This document shows, piece after piece, positions 26,721 to 35,760 of a stretch of 64,000 nt of DNA. Under the pieces are notes generated by a model. That model saw nothing but the letters and a program-made list of their open reading frames with translations. It did no database searches and was not told where the DNA came from. Position numbers and translations under genes: made by a program. Source of the DNA: CAZENU01 sp965222125. Its GTDB lineage: Bacteria; Chloroflexota; Dehalococcoidia; Lucifugimonadales; CAZENU01. The stretch lies in the NCBI GenBank assembly GCA_965222125.1, contig CBDCTC010000002.1:186001-250000 (forward strand), read 5' to 3'. Position 1 is the first letter of the stretch, and the number at the start of each line of letters is the position of its first letter.

Positions 26721-28463
26721 TCACGTCTTCGCCTCCGTTTCCTCGACGATCCTGGCGGCGACGTCGGCGACCGGCATCGCGCCGAGGTTCTCGCCCGAGC
26801 GCAGCCTCACGGCCGCCGCGCCCGCGTCCGCCTCGCGGTCGCCGACCACGAGCATGTAGGGAACTTTCTGTACCTGCGCGTCCCTGATCTTGGCGTTCAT
26901 ACGCTCGTTGCGCGTGTCGGTATGCACCCTGACGCCGGCCGCCGCGAGCTGCGCGGCGACCTGTGCCGCGTACTCGTTGTGACGTTCGGCGATGGGGATG
27001 ACCTCCGCCTGCACCGGCGCGAGCCACGTCGGGAACGCGCCGCCGTAGTGCTCGATCAGCACGCCCATGAAGCGCTCGACCGAGCCGAGCAGCACCCGAT
27101 GGACCATGTACGGGCGGTGCTCCTTGCCGTCGTCGCCGATGAAGCTGAGGTCGAACCGCTGCGGCAGGTTGAAGTCGAACTGGACCGTCGTGCCCTGCCA
27201 CGGCCTGCCTAGGGCGTCGCGAATGTGGATGTCGATCTTCGGCCCGTAGAACGCGCCGCCGCCATCGTCGACGCCGTAGGGCATGCCGCGGCCCTCGAGG
27301 GTCCGGCGGAGCGAGTCGGTGGCGAGCTCCCACTGCTCCGGGTCGCCGACGGCCTTCTCCGGCCGCGTCGACAGCATCACCTCGTATTCGGTGAGGCCGA
27401 AGCTGCCCAGCATCTCGAACGTGAAGTCGAGCACGCCGTTGATCTCGTCGCCGACCTGGTCGGGGCGGCAGAAGATGTGTGCGTCGTCCTGCGTCATACC
27501 CCGGACCCGCGTGAGGCCGTGCAGCACCCCGCCGCGCTCGTACCGGTACACCGTACCCAGCTCACCGACGCGCATCGGCAGGTCCCGGTAGCTGCGGATT
27601 GCGTTCTTGTAATACATGATGTGGAACGGGCAGTTCATCGGTTTCAGGTAGTAGTCCCTGTCGTCCATCTCCATCGCCGCGTACATGTTCTCTTTGAAGA
27701 AGTCGAGGTGGCCGCTCGTCTGCCACAACGTGGAGCGTCCGATGTGCGGCGTGTGGACGAGATCGTACCCCCAGCGGTAGTGTTCCTTCCGCCAGTGGTC
27801 CTCGACTATGTTCCTGACCCGCGAGCCCTTCGGGTGCCAGACGATGAGCCCGGGCCCAGTCTCGTCGTGTATCGAGAACAGGTCCAGCTCGCGGCCGAGC
27901 GTGCGATGGTCGCGGCGCCGGGCCTCCTCCAGCCGGTGGAGATGCTCCTCCAGCGCCTCGTCCGACTCGAAGGCGGTGCCGTAGATGCGCTGCAGCCGGT
28001 CCCGGTTCTCGTCGCCCCTCCAGTAAGAGCCCGCCACGCTGAGCAGCTTGAACGCCGGTATCCGGCCCGTCGACTCAACGTGGGGGCCGCCGCACAGGTC
28101 CTCGAAGTCGCCGTGGCCGTAGGTGGTGATCGCCTCGTCCTCCGGGATGCCGTCGATGATCTCCAGCTTGAGGTGGTTGTCGGCGTTCATGGCCCTGGCA
28201 TCGCTTCGCGAGTACTCGCGGTGCTCGAAAGTCAGGTCGCGCGCGATGACCTCGGCCATGCGCCGTTCGATCTCCTCCAGGTCGTCATCGGTGAACGGAC
28301 GCGGCGTCAGGAAGTCGTAGTAGAAGCCGTCGTCGGTGGGCGGGCCGAGGGCCAGCTTGACCTCGGAGAACATTCTGGTCGCCACGTCGGCCATCACGTG
28401 GGCCGTCGAGTGGCGAATTCGCTTTCGCAGCTCTATCAGGTCTGAGTCTAGCGCCGAAGACAT
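26721..28463 (-). CDS. thrS: Threonyl-tRNA synthetase without the N-terminal TGS domain
   Basis: The 580-residue class II synthetase starts almost directly at the editing (SAD) domain: HSTAHVMA at residues 18-25, with the zinc or editing HVESTGR region later. The catalytic core follows, with MNCPFH (zinc Cys), the class II motif 2 region (YRYERGGVLHGLTRVR) and an anticodon-binding domain. The roughly 60-residue TGS domain found in E. coli ThrRS is absent. The ATG at 28463 has AAAGGA upstream. A long leader with a terminator-like hairpin precedes it. Confidence 0.95.
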   Translation of the reverse strand: MSSALDSDLIELRKRIRHSTAHVMADVATRMFSEVKLALGPPTDDGFYYDFLTPRPFTDDDLEEIERRMAEVIARDLTFEHREYSRSDARAMNADNHLKLEIIDGIPEDEAITTYGHGDFEDLCGGPHVESTGRIPAFKLLSVAGSYWRGDENRDRLQRIYGTAFESDEALEEHLHRLEEARRRDHRTLGRELDLFSIHDETGPGLIVWHPKGSRVRNIVEDHWRKEHYRWGYDLVHTPHIGRSTLWQTSGHLDFFKENMYAAMEMDDRDYYLKPMNCPFHIMYYKNAIRSYRDLPMRVGELGTVYRYERGGVLHGLTRVRGMTQDDAHIFCRPDQVGDEINGVLDFTFEMLGSFGLTEYEVMLSTRPEKAVGDPEQWELATDSLRRTLEGRGMPYGVDDGGGAFYGPKIDIHIRDALGRPWQGTTVQFDFNLPQRFDLSFIGDDGKEHRPYMVHRVLLGSVERFMGVLIEHYGGAFPTWLAPVQAEVIPIAERHNEYAAQVAAQLAAAGVRVHTDTRNERMNAKIRDAQVQKVPYMLVVGDREADAGAAAVRLRSGENLGAMPVADVAARIVEETEAKT

Positions 28464-28640
28464 GGTCTGGAGTTCCTTTCGCTCGGGTGCGGTCGCGGTC
28501 GAATAGCCAGGGCGCGCATTCGCGCACCAAAAAAGCCCCCCGCGTTCCTCTATGGGACACGGGAGGCTACGTAGTGAGCCGGGCTATATCCAGGAGGACT
28601 ACCTTGCCGTTCCCAAGCGTCTGAGTCCTTCGTCAGGGTT
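28464..28640 (-). promoter_or_regulatory. thrS 5' leader with attenuator-like structure
   Basis: From the inferred start point near 28640 to the thrS ATG lies a leader of about 177 nt. Its 5' part can pair AGGACT with AGTCCT around a 23-nt loop. Next, GGCT...AGCC can form a short hairpin that would sequester the first arm of the downstream terminator, giving mutually exclusive structures. I looked for T-box hallmarks (the TGGNACCGCG core) and did not find them, so the regulating signal is unknown. Confidence 0.5.
28529..28568 (-). terminator. Intrinsic terminator in the thrS leader
   Basis: On the minus strand, AGCCTCCCGTG pairs with CGCGGGGGGCT (11 bp, two G-U pairs) around a 13-nt loop. 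TTTTTT follows at once (28534-28529). It lies about 65 bases before thrS, so it would have to be bypassed for thrS expression, as in attenuation. A second GC-rich hairpin follows near 28511-28526. Confidence 0.75.
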
Positions 28641-28646
28641 GCCGAG

Positions 28647-28676
28647 ATTATAGCGGCGCCCGCCAAACACGGTCAA
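28647..28676 (-). promoter_or_regulatory. Candidate thrS promoter
   Basis: On the minus strand, TTGACC (28676-28671) and TATAAT (28652-28647) are 18 bases apart. This is one of the best consensus matches in the window and places the transcript start near 28640. Confidence 0.65.
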
Positions 28677-28890
28677 GCGAAACGCCGGGCGCAATGCGGC
28701 GGACCGATCCGTGAACGGCGCAACGCGCGTCATCCAGAAACACCATGGGATCTCAGATACCCTGTGGTACAATCGAGATCAAAGTCGCTAAGGCGACGCC
28801 CTCGTTTCTTGCTCAACGCGAAGTGATCCCCACACCGCTAGACAGGCGCCTGAATGTTTGCCATAGTCCGCATTCTAGGAGGCTTGGACG

Positions 28891-29124
28891 ATGCCCAGGA
28901 TGAACACGACAGAAATCAACGCCGTTTTGAGCGAGGAATTCGACCAGTTGCTCGAGGCGTTGGAGATTCGCGACCAATTCGAGAGCGGCGCATTCCACTG
29001 TGAGAACTGCCGGGAGCCCATCGCACCGGACAACGTCATGATGATCTTCCCGCTACCGGAACGCGAGGTGGGGTTTCTCTGCACGAAGCCGGAATGTCGG
29101 TTCGAATATGCCGTAGCGTCGTGA
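28891..29124 (+). CDS. Small zinc-ribbon-like protein
   Basis: The 77-residue protein has an acidic helical N-terminus and a CENC ... CTKPEC arrangement (C-x2-C and C-x4-C) that could bind zinc. AGGAGG lies about 8 bases upstream of the ATG. Function unknown. A TGGTACAAT element near 28765-28773 may serve as its promoter. Confidence 0.6.
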   Translation: MPRMNTTEINAVLSEEFDQLLEALEIRDQFESGAFHCENCREPIAPDNVMMIFPLPEREVGFLCTKPECRFEYAVAS

Positions 29125-29173
29125 CCCTCGCGACGGCAATGGCGTCAACGCACGAGCACGTTGGACCCGGGCC

Positions 29174-29386
29174 ATGATATGGCCAGTAGTCCTGCTATCG
29201 GTGGGACTGGCAATCCTGGCGGCTGCGATTGGGTTTACCCTCGGCTTGGTACAGGGGCCAGGGACGGGCTTTCAGGATGTCGGCACGACGGCTATAGCAT
29301 GGCTTGCCGGCTTATCCTTTGCCGCTCAGGGGGCGTGGAAAGCTCTTCCTGATCCATTAAAGCGGATCAGCGCCGCTGCCCTCTGA
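29174..29386 (+). CDS. Small membrane protein, unknown
   Basis: The 70-residue protein has a strong N-terminal hydrophobic helix (residues 3-27) and a second weaker one (41-55). There is no recognised domain. Its TGA is in frame with the next long open frame, which has no good start codon; see the next entry. Confidence 0.4.
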   Translation: MIWPVVLLSVGLAILAAAIGFTLGLVQGPGTGFQDVGTTAIAWLAGLSFAAQGAWKALPDPLKRISAAAL

Positions 29387-29449
29387 AGGCTGCCGACCCT
29401 TCCAAACGCATGGAAGCGAAGGGTCGTAAAGAACGAGCTCGAAGGGTCG

Positions 29450-30391
29450 TTGAACGCAGCCCTGAAGGAGTTCAGCCGCGAGGGAGCCGGATTTGTCGAC
29501 CACGAGATCAAGATCGAGTGGATCACCCCCGGCGGCGATGCCCGAGAGTCGTTCTTTCGTTCGGACAAAGCATACCTAAAGCTGGGGTTTTCCGAGAACA
29601 ACGACCGCAACCTTGTCGAAGCGGCTCTGACCTTCTGTAGAGACGGACTGATCCCTTCCACGAGGCAGTACATTCCATCACCGCTCTTGATCGACCTCAT
29701 GTTCGTCGACGAGGCGATAGAACGTCGCCAAGCGCACAGAAGTAGAGCGTACCTGATCCATGAGGTCATGCCTCGTGAAGTAGAACGGCTACCCGAGGCG
29801 GATGGCTACATCGATACCCTCAGCCTGATCAGCCAACACGGGTTATTCACCAGGGTGTTTCTGCCTGAACTCAGGGACTACCCCGGATATGTGCCCGCCA
29901 GAATGGCTCTGGAGCGGCATCACCACAACGTTGTCGCATTCATGGAATTCCTGGAGACAACGGCCAAGAGTCGCGAGACGGGTGAACGGACAAGCCTCTT
30001 ACACATCGGGGCGATAGTCAGGGCGGCCATTGTGTTGGTAGGGATCCCCCATAAGCTTCATTTCAAAGGGACTAGGCCCTATGTTCTTGCGGCCGCAATT
30101 CACAACGAAAACGGGGCTCGAACTGTGTATCTCCTTGGCTATAACGAAGGCGTCGGCTTTGTCCGTCGTATCGCAGCCGAAGCGAAGACGAGGGGGCTCG
30201 TCAGCTCATTTGAGATCGAGGACTACACCGCCATAGTTGACGACCAAGTATCGAGGCACAAATTGGCTCGAATGGCCATGGTGCCGGACAGTGGTACCAA
30301 GTTCCTAGCCGAACACAAGAACCTAGATGAGTGGCCCGATCTCGATGAAGACATCATCGAAGATATGCCAGATAGACCATCTACCGCATAG
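29450..30391 (+). CDS. Unknown protein with uncertain N-terminus
   Basis: The 313-residue protein has no family I recognise. It contains an acidic C-terminal tail (WPDLDEDIIEDMPD), a HHHNVVAFMEFLE helix and a GTRPYVLAAAIHNENG region. The first usable start is TTG at 29450 with a weak ribosome site, but the frame is open back to 29387 and already reads as coding (WKRRVVKNELEGS...). The true start may be non-canonical, or the gene may have lost its 5' end. Its base composition looks less GC-rich than the flanking genes, hinting at transfer; this was judged by eye. Confidence 0.5.
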   Translation: MNAALKEFSREGAGFVDHEIKIEWITPGGDARESFFRSDKAYLKLGFSENNDRNLVEAALTFCRDGLIPSTRQYIPSPLLIDLMFVDEAIERRQAHRSRAYLIHEVMPREVERLPEADGYIDTLSLISQHGLFTRVFLPELRDYPGYVPARMALERHHHNVVAFMEFLETTAKSRETGERTSLLHIGAIVRAAIVLVGIPHKLHFKGTRPYVLAAAIHNENGARTVYLLGYNEGVGFVRRIAAEAKTRGLVSSFEIEDYTAIVDDQVSRHKLARMAMVPDSGTKFLAEHKNLDEWPDLDEDIIEDMPDRPSTA

Positions 30392-30407
30392 TCGGAGCGT
30401 CCTCTGA

Positions 30408-32048
30408 CTACACAGCCTCGTCCATTCTTGCCTGCCGGCCCTGCGGCCTGCGGACGCGCTCGGCGGCCTGGTAGACGGACGGATGGGGCGGAAGCTCGAA
30501 CTCGTTGCCGTCGAGCAGCTCCGCTATGGTGCGGAGTTGAATCTTGGGGTAGTCCTTCTGCCAGACGTCGGAGTGGTAGAACCCGGCGCTGACGGCCTCG
30601 GTGCGCATGGCGCTGGTCGGCTCCTCCAGCGTGATGAACAGGCCGAGGGCGGCCTTCTCGCGTTCGACCGTCCCCTTCAGGTCGCGGACGTGCGGCGACG
30701 AGACCTTGCCGCTCTTGACCTGCACGATCGCCTTCTCCATTCCCCTACCTGGCCCGTCCACGAAGTAGAGCACGCCGTCGATGCCCCTGTCGGCGCCTCT
30801 GCGTCCGTCCTCGCGCGGGAGCGCCTCCAGCAGCGACATGGCCCAGAACTGGAACTGGTACCGGTCCTGCTCGGCCAGGGCGCGGGCGCCGCCGACGTCC
30901 GCCGGCTCGCCGACGACCCGGTAGTCCTTGCCCGGAACAATCCCGAATGCCGTCCTGAGCCGGCTCTTCATGAGGGCAACGGCCAGGTGCGTGACGTCGA
31001 TCCCGATCCACCGCCGCTTCAGCTTCTCGGCGGCCGCAACCGCCGTGCCGCAGCCGCAGAACGGGTCGAGCACGACGTCGCCCTCGTTGGACGACGCTTG
31101 AATGATGCGCTCGAGCAGAGCCTGCGGTTTTTGGGTCGGGTAGCCAAGTCGTTCGTTGGCTTGGGCACCGATCGGGTTGATATCGGTCCACAAGTCTTGA
31201 AGAGGGATTCCAGGCATCTCGTCAAGATAACGCTTGTGCCTAGGGACTGCGCCTGGCTTAGGCTGAACAATCCTACCCTGCGCAATCAGCTTGTCCATCT
31301 GTTCTTTGCTAAAGCGCCAGTAACGCGTAACACCCATGACTTCGTATGTAGGATTCCCTTTGGCTCCACCTCCAGGCCCCGTCAAATCGCCCAACTGGTA
31401 ACGCCTACCAGTCTCAGGTTCAGTGTGCCTATAGAAGCGTTCTACGTATTCTTTGTCATAGGGCACGTATATGGGATTCCAGGTCCAGCTTCCGCCGTTA
31501 GAGTAGAAGAGGATCAAGTCATGCACGCGCCCATGCTGCTGGCGGCCCTGTCTTGTGTCACTGTGGGCACTCGTCCGTTTCCATGTAATCTCGGTACGGA
31601 ATTGCTCTGGCCCGAACACCGTGTCCATGAGCAGCTTCAGATAGTGACTGGCGGTCGGGTCGCAGTGGAGGTAGATTGAGCCGGTGGGCTTGAGGACGCG
31701 GCGCAGCTCGACGAGGCGTGGAGCCATCATCACGAGGTAGGCCATCATCGCGTTGCCGCCGACGAACTGGCGGAAGGCCCAGATCATCTCCTTGACGGCG
31801 GAGGGCGCGTCGGGGTTGGTGATTATCTCGCGCTCGTAGACGCGCTCCGACTCCTGCGTCCACTCCCACGTGTCGGTGAACGCCTTGATCTGCGCGGGCG
31901 ACTCCTCCCCGGACCTCTCCCGAAACAGCACGTTGTAGCTGGCGTTCGAGTTGAACGGTGGGTCGAGGTATACGAGGTCCACCGACTCGTCTGGGACGTG
32001 CTGTCGGAGGATTTCCAGATTGTCGCCGTAGTAGAGGGTGTTGGTCAT
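30408..32048 (-). CDS. Beta-class DNA methyltransferase with C-terminal nuclease-like domain
   Basis: The 546-residue protein opens with a TNTLYYGDNLEIL start and the catalytic DPPF (residues 29-32). A long variable target-recognition region follows, then the AdoMet-binding DPFCGCGTAV near residue 330, so motif IV precedes motif I (beta class, N6-adenine or N4-cytosine). From about residue 410 a second domain shows GADRGIDGV, then VQVKSG at about 442-447, and LFITLEEPT. This resembles the PD-(D/E)xK core of Mrr-like restriction enzymes. A single-chain restriction-modification protein or a modification-guided nuclease is possible. No separate restriction subunit lies nearby. Confidence 0.85.
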   Translation of the reverse strand: MTNTLYYGDNLEILRQHVPDESVDLVYLDPPFNSNASYNVLFRERSGEESPAQIKAFTDTWEWTQESERVYEREIITNPDAPSAVKEMIWAFRQFVGGNAMMAYLVMMAPRLVELRRVLKPTGSIYLHCDPTASHYLKLLMDTVFGPEQFRTEITWKRTSAHSDTRQGRQQHGRVHDLILFYSNGGSWTWNPIYVPYDKEYVERFYRHTEPETGRRYQLGDLTGPGGGAKGNPTYEVMGVTRYWRFSKEQMDKLIAQGRIVQPKPGAVPRHKRYLDEMPGIPLQDLWTDINPIGAQANERLGYPTQKPQALLERIIQASSNEGDVVLDPFCGCGTAVAAAEKLKRRWIGIDVTHLAVALMKSRLRTAFGIVPGKDYRVVGEPADVGGARALAEQDRYQFQFWAMSLLEALPREDGRRGADRGIDGVLYFVDGPGRGMEKAIVQVKSGKVSSPHVRDLKGTVEREKAALGLFITLEEPTSAMRTEAVSAGFYHSDVWQKDYPKIQLRTIAELLDGNEFELPPHPSVYQAAERVRRPQGRQARMDEAV

Positions 32049-32059
32049 GGTTGAACGAC

Positions 32060-32474
32060 CTATGGGACAACCACCGGATTGAGGCGGCCCTTTTCAGTGA
32101 CTCGGTAGATGAATGATCTGGGCGTGCTTTCCGCGGCTTTGAGGATTCCCTCATACGCCCGCAGGAAACACCGCATCTTCTCCCATCTCAATGCTCCAGC
32201 ACCCCATAGGTAGAAGCACCCCAGCTTGTACTGTTTGATGGCCGAGAGCTCCGCCCTCTGCTGGTGGTGCCGGCTATCGTGGCCCACTATGGTCCATTCC
32301 CATGTTCCGACCGTGGTCATCCAAGCGTCGTCCGGCTCTTCTATAGGAAAATGGCGCTGGTGATACTCGACACGAGTCGGCAACTTCAAGACGTCTAGAG
32401 CTCTCGGCAAGGCAGTTCCGACATCCCTATCGAAGAACAGTACCGGGAAGCGTTAACCGGCTGTCCCTGACCAT
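32060..32474 (-). pseudogene. VapC45-like PIN-domain toxin gene with a frameshift
   Basis: An ATG at 32474 with GGAGG 6 bases upstream starts MVRDSRLTLP. After that the frame must shift by one base at the GGG run 32444-32446 (CCC on the coding strand) to continue as VLFFDRDVGTALPRAL. It then runs intact to 32060 through HFPIEEPDDAW, TIVGHDSRHH and KQYKLGCFYLWG. Removing one C restores a single frame. The two acidic pairs and the GCFYL segment match the PIN-like domain of VapC45 (Rv2019) relatives. It lies 14 bases after the antitoxin gene. The shift could be real inactivation, phase variation or a sequencing error. Confidence 0.75.
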
Positions 32475-32488
32475 CGCCGTCCTCCATG

Positions 32489-33178
32489 TCAAGCCGCCAA
32501 GTTAATTCCTTCGAAGCTGAGCCCGTGTCCAATCTCTTCTTCGCTCAGTCCGAAGTCGTCCTCAATGTCCGGGACGCTCTCTCCCGCGTTCCAGCGTCCT
32601 TTTAGTATCCACGTGGGAATACCCCTCATGGTGGGGGCTCCGAACGAGACCCTAGGGTCGATCACTACCGGCTTCCCTCTCCCTCCCACATGCCATATGA
32701 GTGCGAGGCTGTCTTCGTAGTCGAACTGAGCGAACCGTTCGCCGACCATACCGCGCCAGGCGATCTGACCATTCGCGTCTCCCATGATGAGGCTGTCGAG
32801 CGACGCGTCGTCATCTATCTCACGCAGGTCCAGCATCACGTGATGGCCTTCGGTAAGCCACGCGTGTTCCGCGAAGGGATATTCGGCGTTCAAGACCTGG
32901 GCCGCGTAGGTGCGCGCCCGGCGAATCCTCTGAAGCGACACACCGAGAGCCCGGAAGGTGGCAACGAACGCGACTTCGACAAGTTCGAGATATGAAAGCG
33001 GCTGCCCTTTCGTGCGCCCCGGCAAAGCCGGGCCAAGTGGGCCGCTCCGGTGATGCCAATAGGCGACCGTTTGGGCGGCGGCGCCAGAGTACCTGGCCGC
33101 GTCACCGACCTGATACGCGGGGAGGTAGAGGCGGCGACGCCAGGGCTCGACGTTTCGCTCTGCGATCATGGATGGCAT
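32489..33178 (-). CDS. VapB45-like antitoxin (MerR-like HTH plus DUF433)
   Basis: The 229-residue protein begins at the ATG at 33178, with GGAGG 8 bases upstream. Residues about 18-75 resemble a MerR-type helix-turn-helix (YQVGDAARYSG ... YLELVEVAFVATFR). The C-terminal DUF433 part reads DPRVSFGAPTMRG and PTWILKGRWNAGES. This two-part layout is that of VapB45 (Rv2018), the antitoxin of VapC45. It should bind both its own promoter and the toxin. The toxin gene follows immediately. Confidence 0.82.
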   Translation of the reverse strand: MPSMIAERNVEPWRRRLYLPAYQVGDAARYSGAAAQTVAYWHHRSGPLGPALPGRTKGQPLSYLELVEVAFVATFRALGVSLQRIRRARTYAAQVLNAEYPFAEHAWLTEGHHVMLDLREIDDDASLDSLIMGDANGQIAWRGMVGERFAQFDYEDSLALIWHVGGRGKPVVIDPRVSFGAPTMRGIPTWILKGRWNAGESVPDIEDDFGLSEEEIGHGLSFEGINLAA

Positions 33179-33314
33179 AAAGGCTGCCTCCGGCGGGACT
33201 AGCGGCATGCCTGGGCGCGGCGATGGTAGCACATGCAAGTCCGGACTCCGGGACGCGAGGTGTCCCGATCACAAGATCAGTATAGCTGTTCTACAGGCAA
33301 TGGGACGGGGGTTG

Positions 33315-35027
33315 CTATCCGCCCGGCTGCGCTCGGCGTCTCTGGTCTTCGGCGGCGGCGACCTGGGCGCCGGCAGGTACGTCGACGGCGCGCAGCGCGA
33401 TGGTGCCCGCGACTATGATGGCCGCGATGGAGGCGACGGCGACCCGGGTGTCGAACGCGGCGGTGACGAACACGTAGAGCGTAGGACCGAAGACGGCCGA
33501 CGCGCGTGTCACGAAACCGAAGAACGAGAAGAACTCGCCGCTGCGCGCCTCGGGGGTAATCTGCGCGAAGAGACTCCGGGCGAGTGCCTGGCTGCCTCCG
33601 AGCACCAGGCCGACCGACGCGCCGAGCGCCAGCCACTGGTAGCCGACGCTCAGTCCCAGGGGCTCCCAGAGCTTGTCCCGGACGAACCGGGGCCACCAGT
33701 CGATCGGGCCGTCCCCAAGGATCGATGGGTGCCGGGCGCCGACCCCGTTCTCGCCGTCCAGGGCGCCGCCCTCGATCGAGATCGCGTACGCGGAGTGTGA
33801 CGACTGCCGCACGCCGTCCATAAGCCTCTCGGCCTGCGCGGGAGAAAGCAGGTCACCGCTTTCGACCGCGTGGCCCTCCTGGCGCCACAGTACCTCCGAA
33901 CGCGAGTCCTCCACCTCCGGCGCGGAGTCGACGAAGTAGGCCGCCTCGTCGGGCCGATAGGTCAGCCGGTAGTCGAAGTCGGAACCGTCGGCGGGAACAA
34001 GCGGAGCGACCGCGACGCCGGCGAACACGACGATGATCCAACCGACGAGCGCGACCGTGAGCGCCCCCTTCGTCGTGATACGGCCGGAGAGCCAAGCGAA
34101 GACCATGGCGCCGCCCGCGGCGACGAACTGGATCAGCAGGATCGTCAACATGTTGAAGGCGAGGGGAATGCCCAGCGTATCCGCGGCGAACGCTCCCGCG
34201 ATGCCTATGACGGTCTGGATGCCGTCGTTGAAGAGCAGGAACGCGCCCAGATAAACCAGGACGACCCTGAACCTGCCGACCTCCCTGAACGTCTTGACGA
34301 GCTCGGCGACGCTCATCGAAACGGCCTTACGGACGGTCAGCCGGGCGGCGGCGTCTACGCCGGACGGCTCGGGCACCACCTTCAGCGTCCAGACCGCCCA
34401 CCCGAACCACCACACGCCGATCGAGGCTATCGAGCCGCGGGTCACGAGGTCGGAGGCGCCGGTGTCTCTGGCCGCGACGTTCAACGCAAGGTGGACCAGA
34501 AGAAGCAGCCCGCCGCCGACGTAGCCGTAGGCGTACCCCCTGCTGCTCACGTCGTCGAGCAGGCCGCGCGGCGCGATGTGCGGGAGCAGGGAGTTGTAGA
34601 AGACGAGGCTTCCCGCAAAGCCTATGTTCGCCGCGATGAAGGTGCCCAGAAGCCACGCCCACGGGTGAGACGTGTAGGCCGAAAAGAACGCGAGCACCAC
34701 GAAGAGCGACCCCGCGGCCGCGTACACCGCCATGAGTGTCTTCTTCAAGGCGGCGCGGTCGGCGACGATGCCAAGGACCGGGCTGCTCAGGGCGACGATC
34801 GCGGTGGAGACCGCAATACCCAGGCTCCAGGTAGAGCTGCCGGTCAGCTCCAGTCCGAGGAAGGACGCGTTCTCGCCGAGCGCGTCCTTGAAGAGAAAGA
34901 CGAAGTAGATGGGAAGGATCGCGGCCACGCCGCTGGTGACGAACGCCGAGTTCGCCCAGTCGTACATGCACCACCCGCGGATGATCCTCCGCTCACGCGC
35001 CGGCAGGTCCTGGATTCTGGTACTCAA
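33315..35027 (-). CDS. MFS transporter, UMF1/Atg22-like
   Basis: The 570-residue permease has 12 membrane helices and the family start YDWANSAFVTSGVAAILPIYF. A hydrophilic insert of about 120 residues (roughly 345-470, rich in Asp/Glu) probably faces outside between helices 10 and 11, and is longer than in typical members. UMF1/Atg22 relatives export amino acids or other small solutes; the substrate is unknown. Confidence 0.82.
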   Translation of the reverse strand: MSTRIQDLPARERRIIRGWCMYDWANSAFVTSGVAAILPIYFVFLFKDALGENASFLGLELTGSSTWSLGIAVSTAIVALSSPVLGIVADRAALKKTLMAVYAAAGSLFVVLAFFSAYTSHPWAWLLGTFIAANIGFAGSLVFYNSLLPHIAPRGLLDDVSSRGYAYGYVGGGLLLLVHLALNVAARDTGASDLVTRGSIASIGVWWFGWAVWTLKVVPEPSGVDAAARLTVRKAVSMSVAELVKTFREVGRFRVVLVYLGAFLLFNDGIQTVIGIAGAFAADTLGIPLAFNMLTILLIQFVAAGGAMVFAWLSGRITTKGALTVALVGWIIVVFAGVAVAPLVPADGSDFDYRLTYRPDEAAYFVDSAPEVEDSRSEVLWRQEGHAVESGDLLSPAQAERLMDGVRQSSHSAYAISIEGGALDGENGVGARHPSILGDGPIDWWPRFVRDKLWEPLGLSVGYQWLALGASVGLVLGGSQALARSLFAQITPEARSGEFFSFFGFVTRASAVFGPTLYVFVTAAFDTRVAVASIAAIIVAGTIALRAVDVPAGAQVAAAEDQRRRAQPGG

Positions 35028-35760
35028 CGCAGGCGTCCCCTCCGACGCGTCTATTCCCCGCGGGTATCAGGGCAGCCGTCGCATTCTAGACGATGCACCG
35101 CGTACGCGACAGGCAGACCTTTGCATAACCGTCATTCCGGCGCAGGCCGGAATCCAGGGATGGGGGCGTCGGGATGGGTTCCCATCTCCAGCGTGCGATT
35201 TCTGGACAGTGCAGCACACCTGTGCTACTATCGTCGCCGATGGACTCGATGCGAGACGCCGCGTGCTCGTGTCTTGCCTTCTTCACTCGACGGGAGAGAA
35301 TCGAAGAGCGGGTGAGGGGTAGCGGTAATCATGTACATCACCAAATCACACGAATCACAGTTCAGACGTTCTGCGTCGCCGTCAACGTCTGGAACAGCTC
35401 ACACGGAGAATCGTCCACTCCCGCTCCGCCCCAGGGCGCTCCCCCACATCTGAGACCCTTGCACAACCGTCGTCCCCGCGAAGAAGCTGTCCTCGTGAAG
35501 ACGGGGCGAGAATCCAGGGGATCGGTCCCGGCATGGAAACGTCCGCCATCCACACGACGTTCGTCTCCCGCGAGAGGAGTTACGCAATGTTTCTCTCAGC
35601 GGGGCCGCGACAGGCAGTCCGAGCGGCTTCCTGATAGTCTTGGAGCACATCGGCGTGCTCGGCGCCGCGACGTTCTCGGACTCATGGAGCGGGGACGCCG
35701 CGGGGGCGCAGTGCGCCTGAAGGGCGGAAGCGGAGCGGTGGGCTTCGCTCACACCTGACA
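35028..35760. other. 733-bp intergenic region with REP-like elements
   Basis: No convincing gene is visible. Two degenerate elements share a TTGCA(T/C)AACCGTC start and an AATCCAGGG end: one near 35118-35165 holds the palindrome TTCCGGCGCAGGCCGGAA, and the other near 35458-35520. They resemble the GGGAATGACGG-type element at 6336-6434. The rest may be the remains of lost genes. Confidence 0.55.

Noticed and set aside
28464..28640. thrS leader as a T-box riboswitch
   Set aside because: The conserved T-box core (TGGNACCGCG) and a clear specifier loop are missing.
29384..29386. TGA between the two open frames read as selenocysteine
   Set aside because: No Cys/Sec redox context or clear hairpin follows, and the preceding small protein ends naturally there.
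33168..33800. 210-codon plus-strand frame over the MFS gene 3' end
   Set aside because: Opposite to the transporter gene; Gly/Arg-rich translation without domains.
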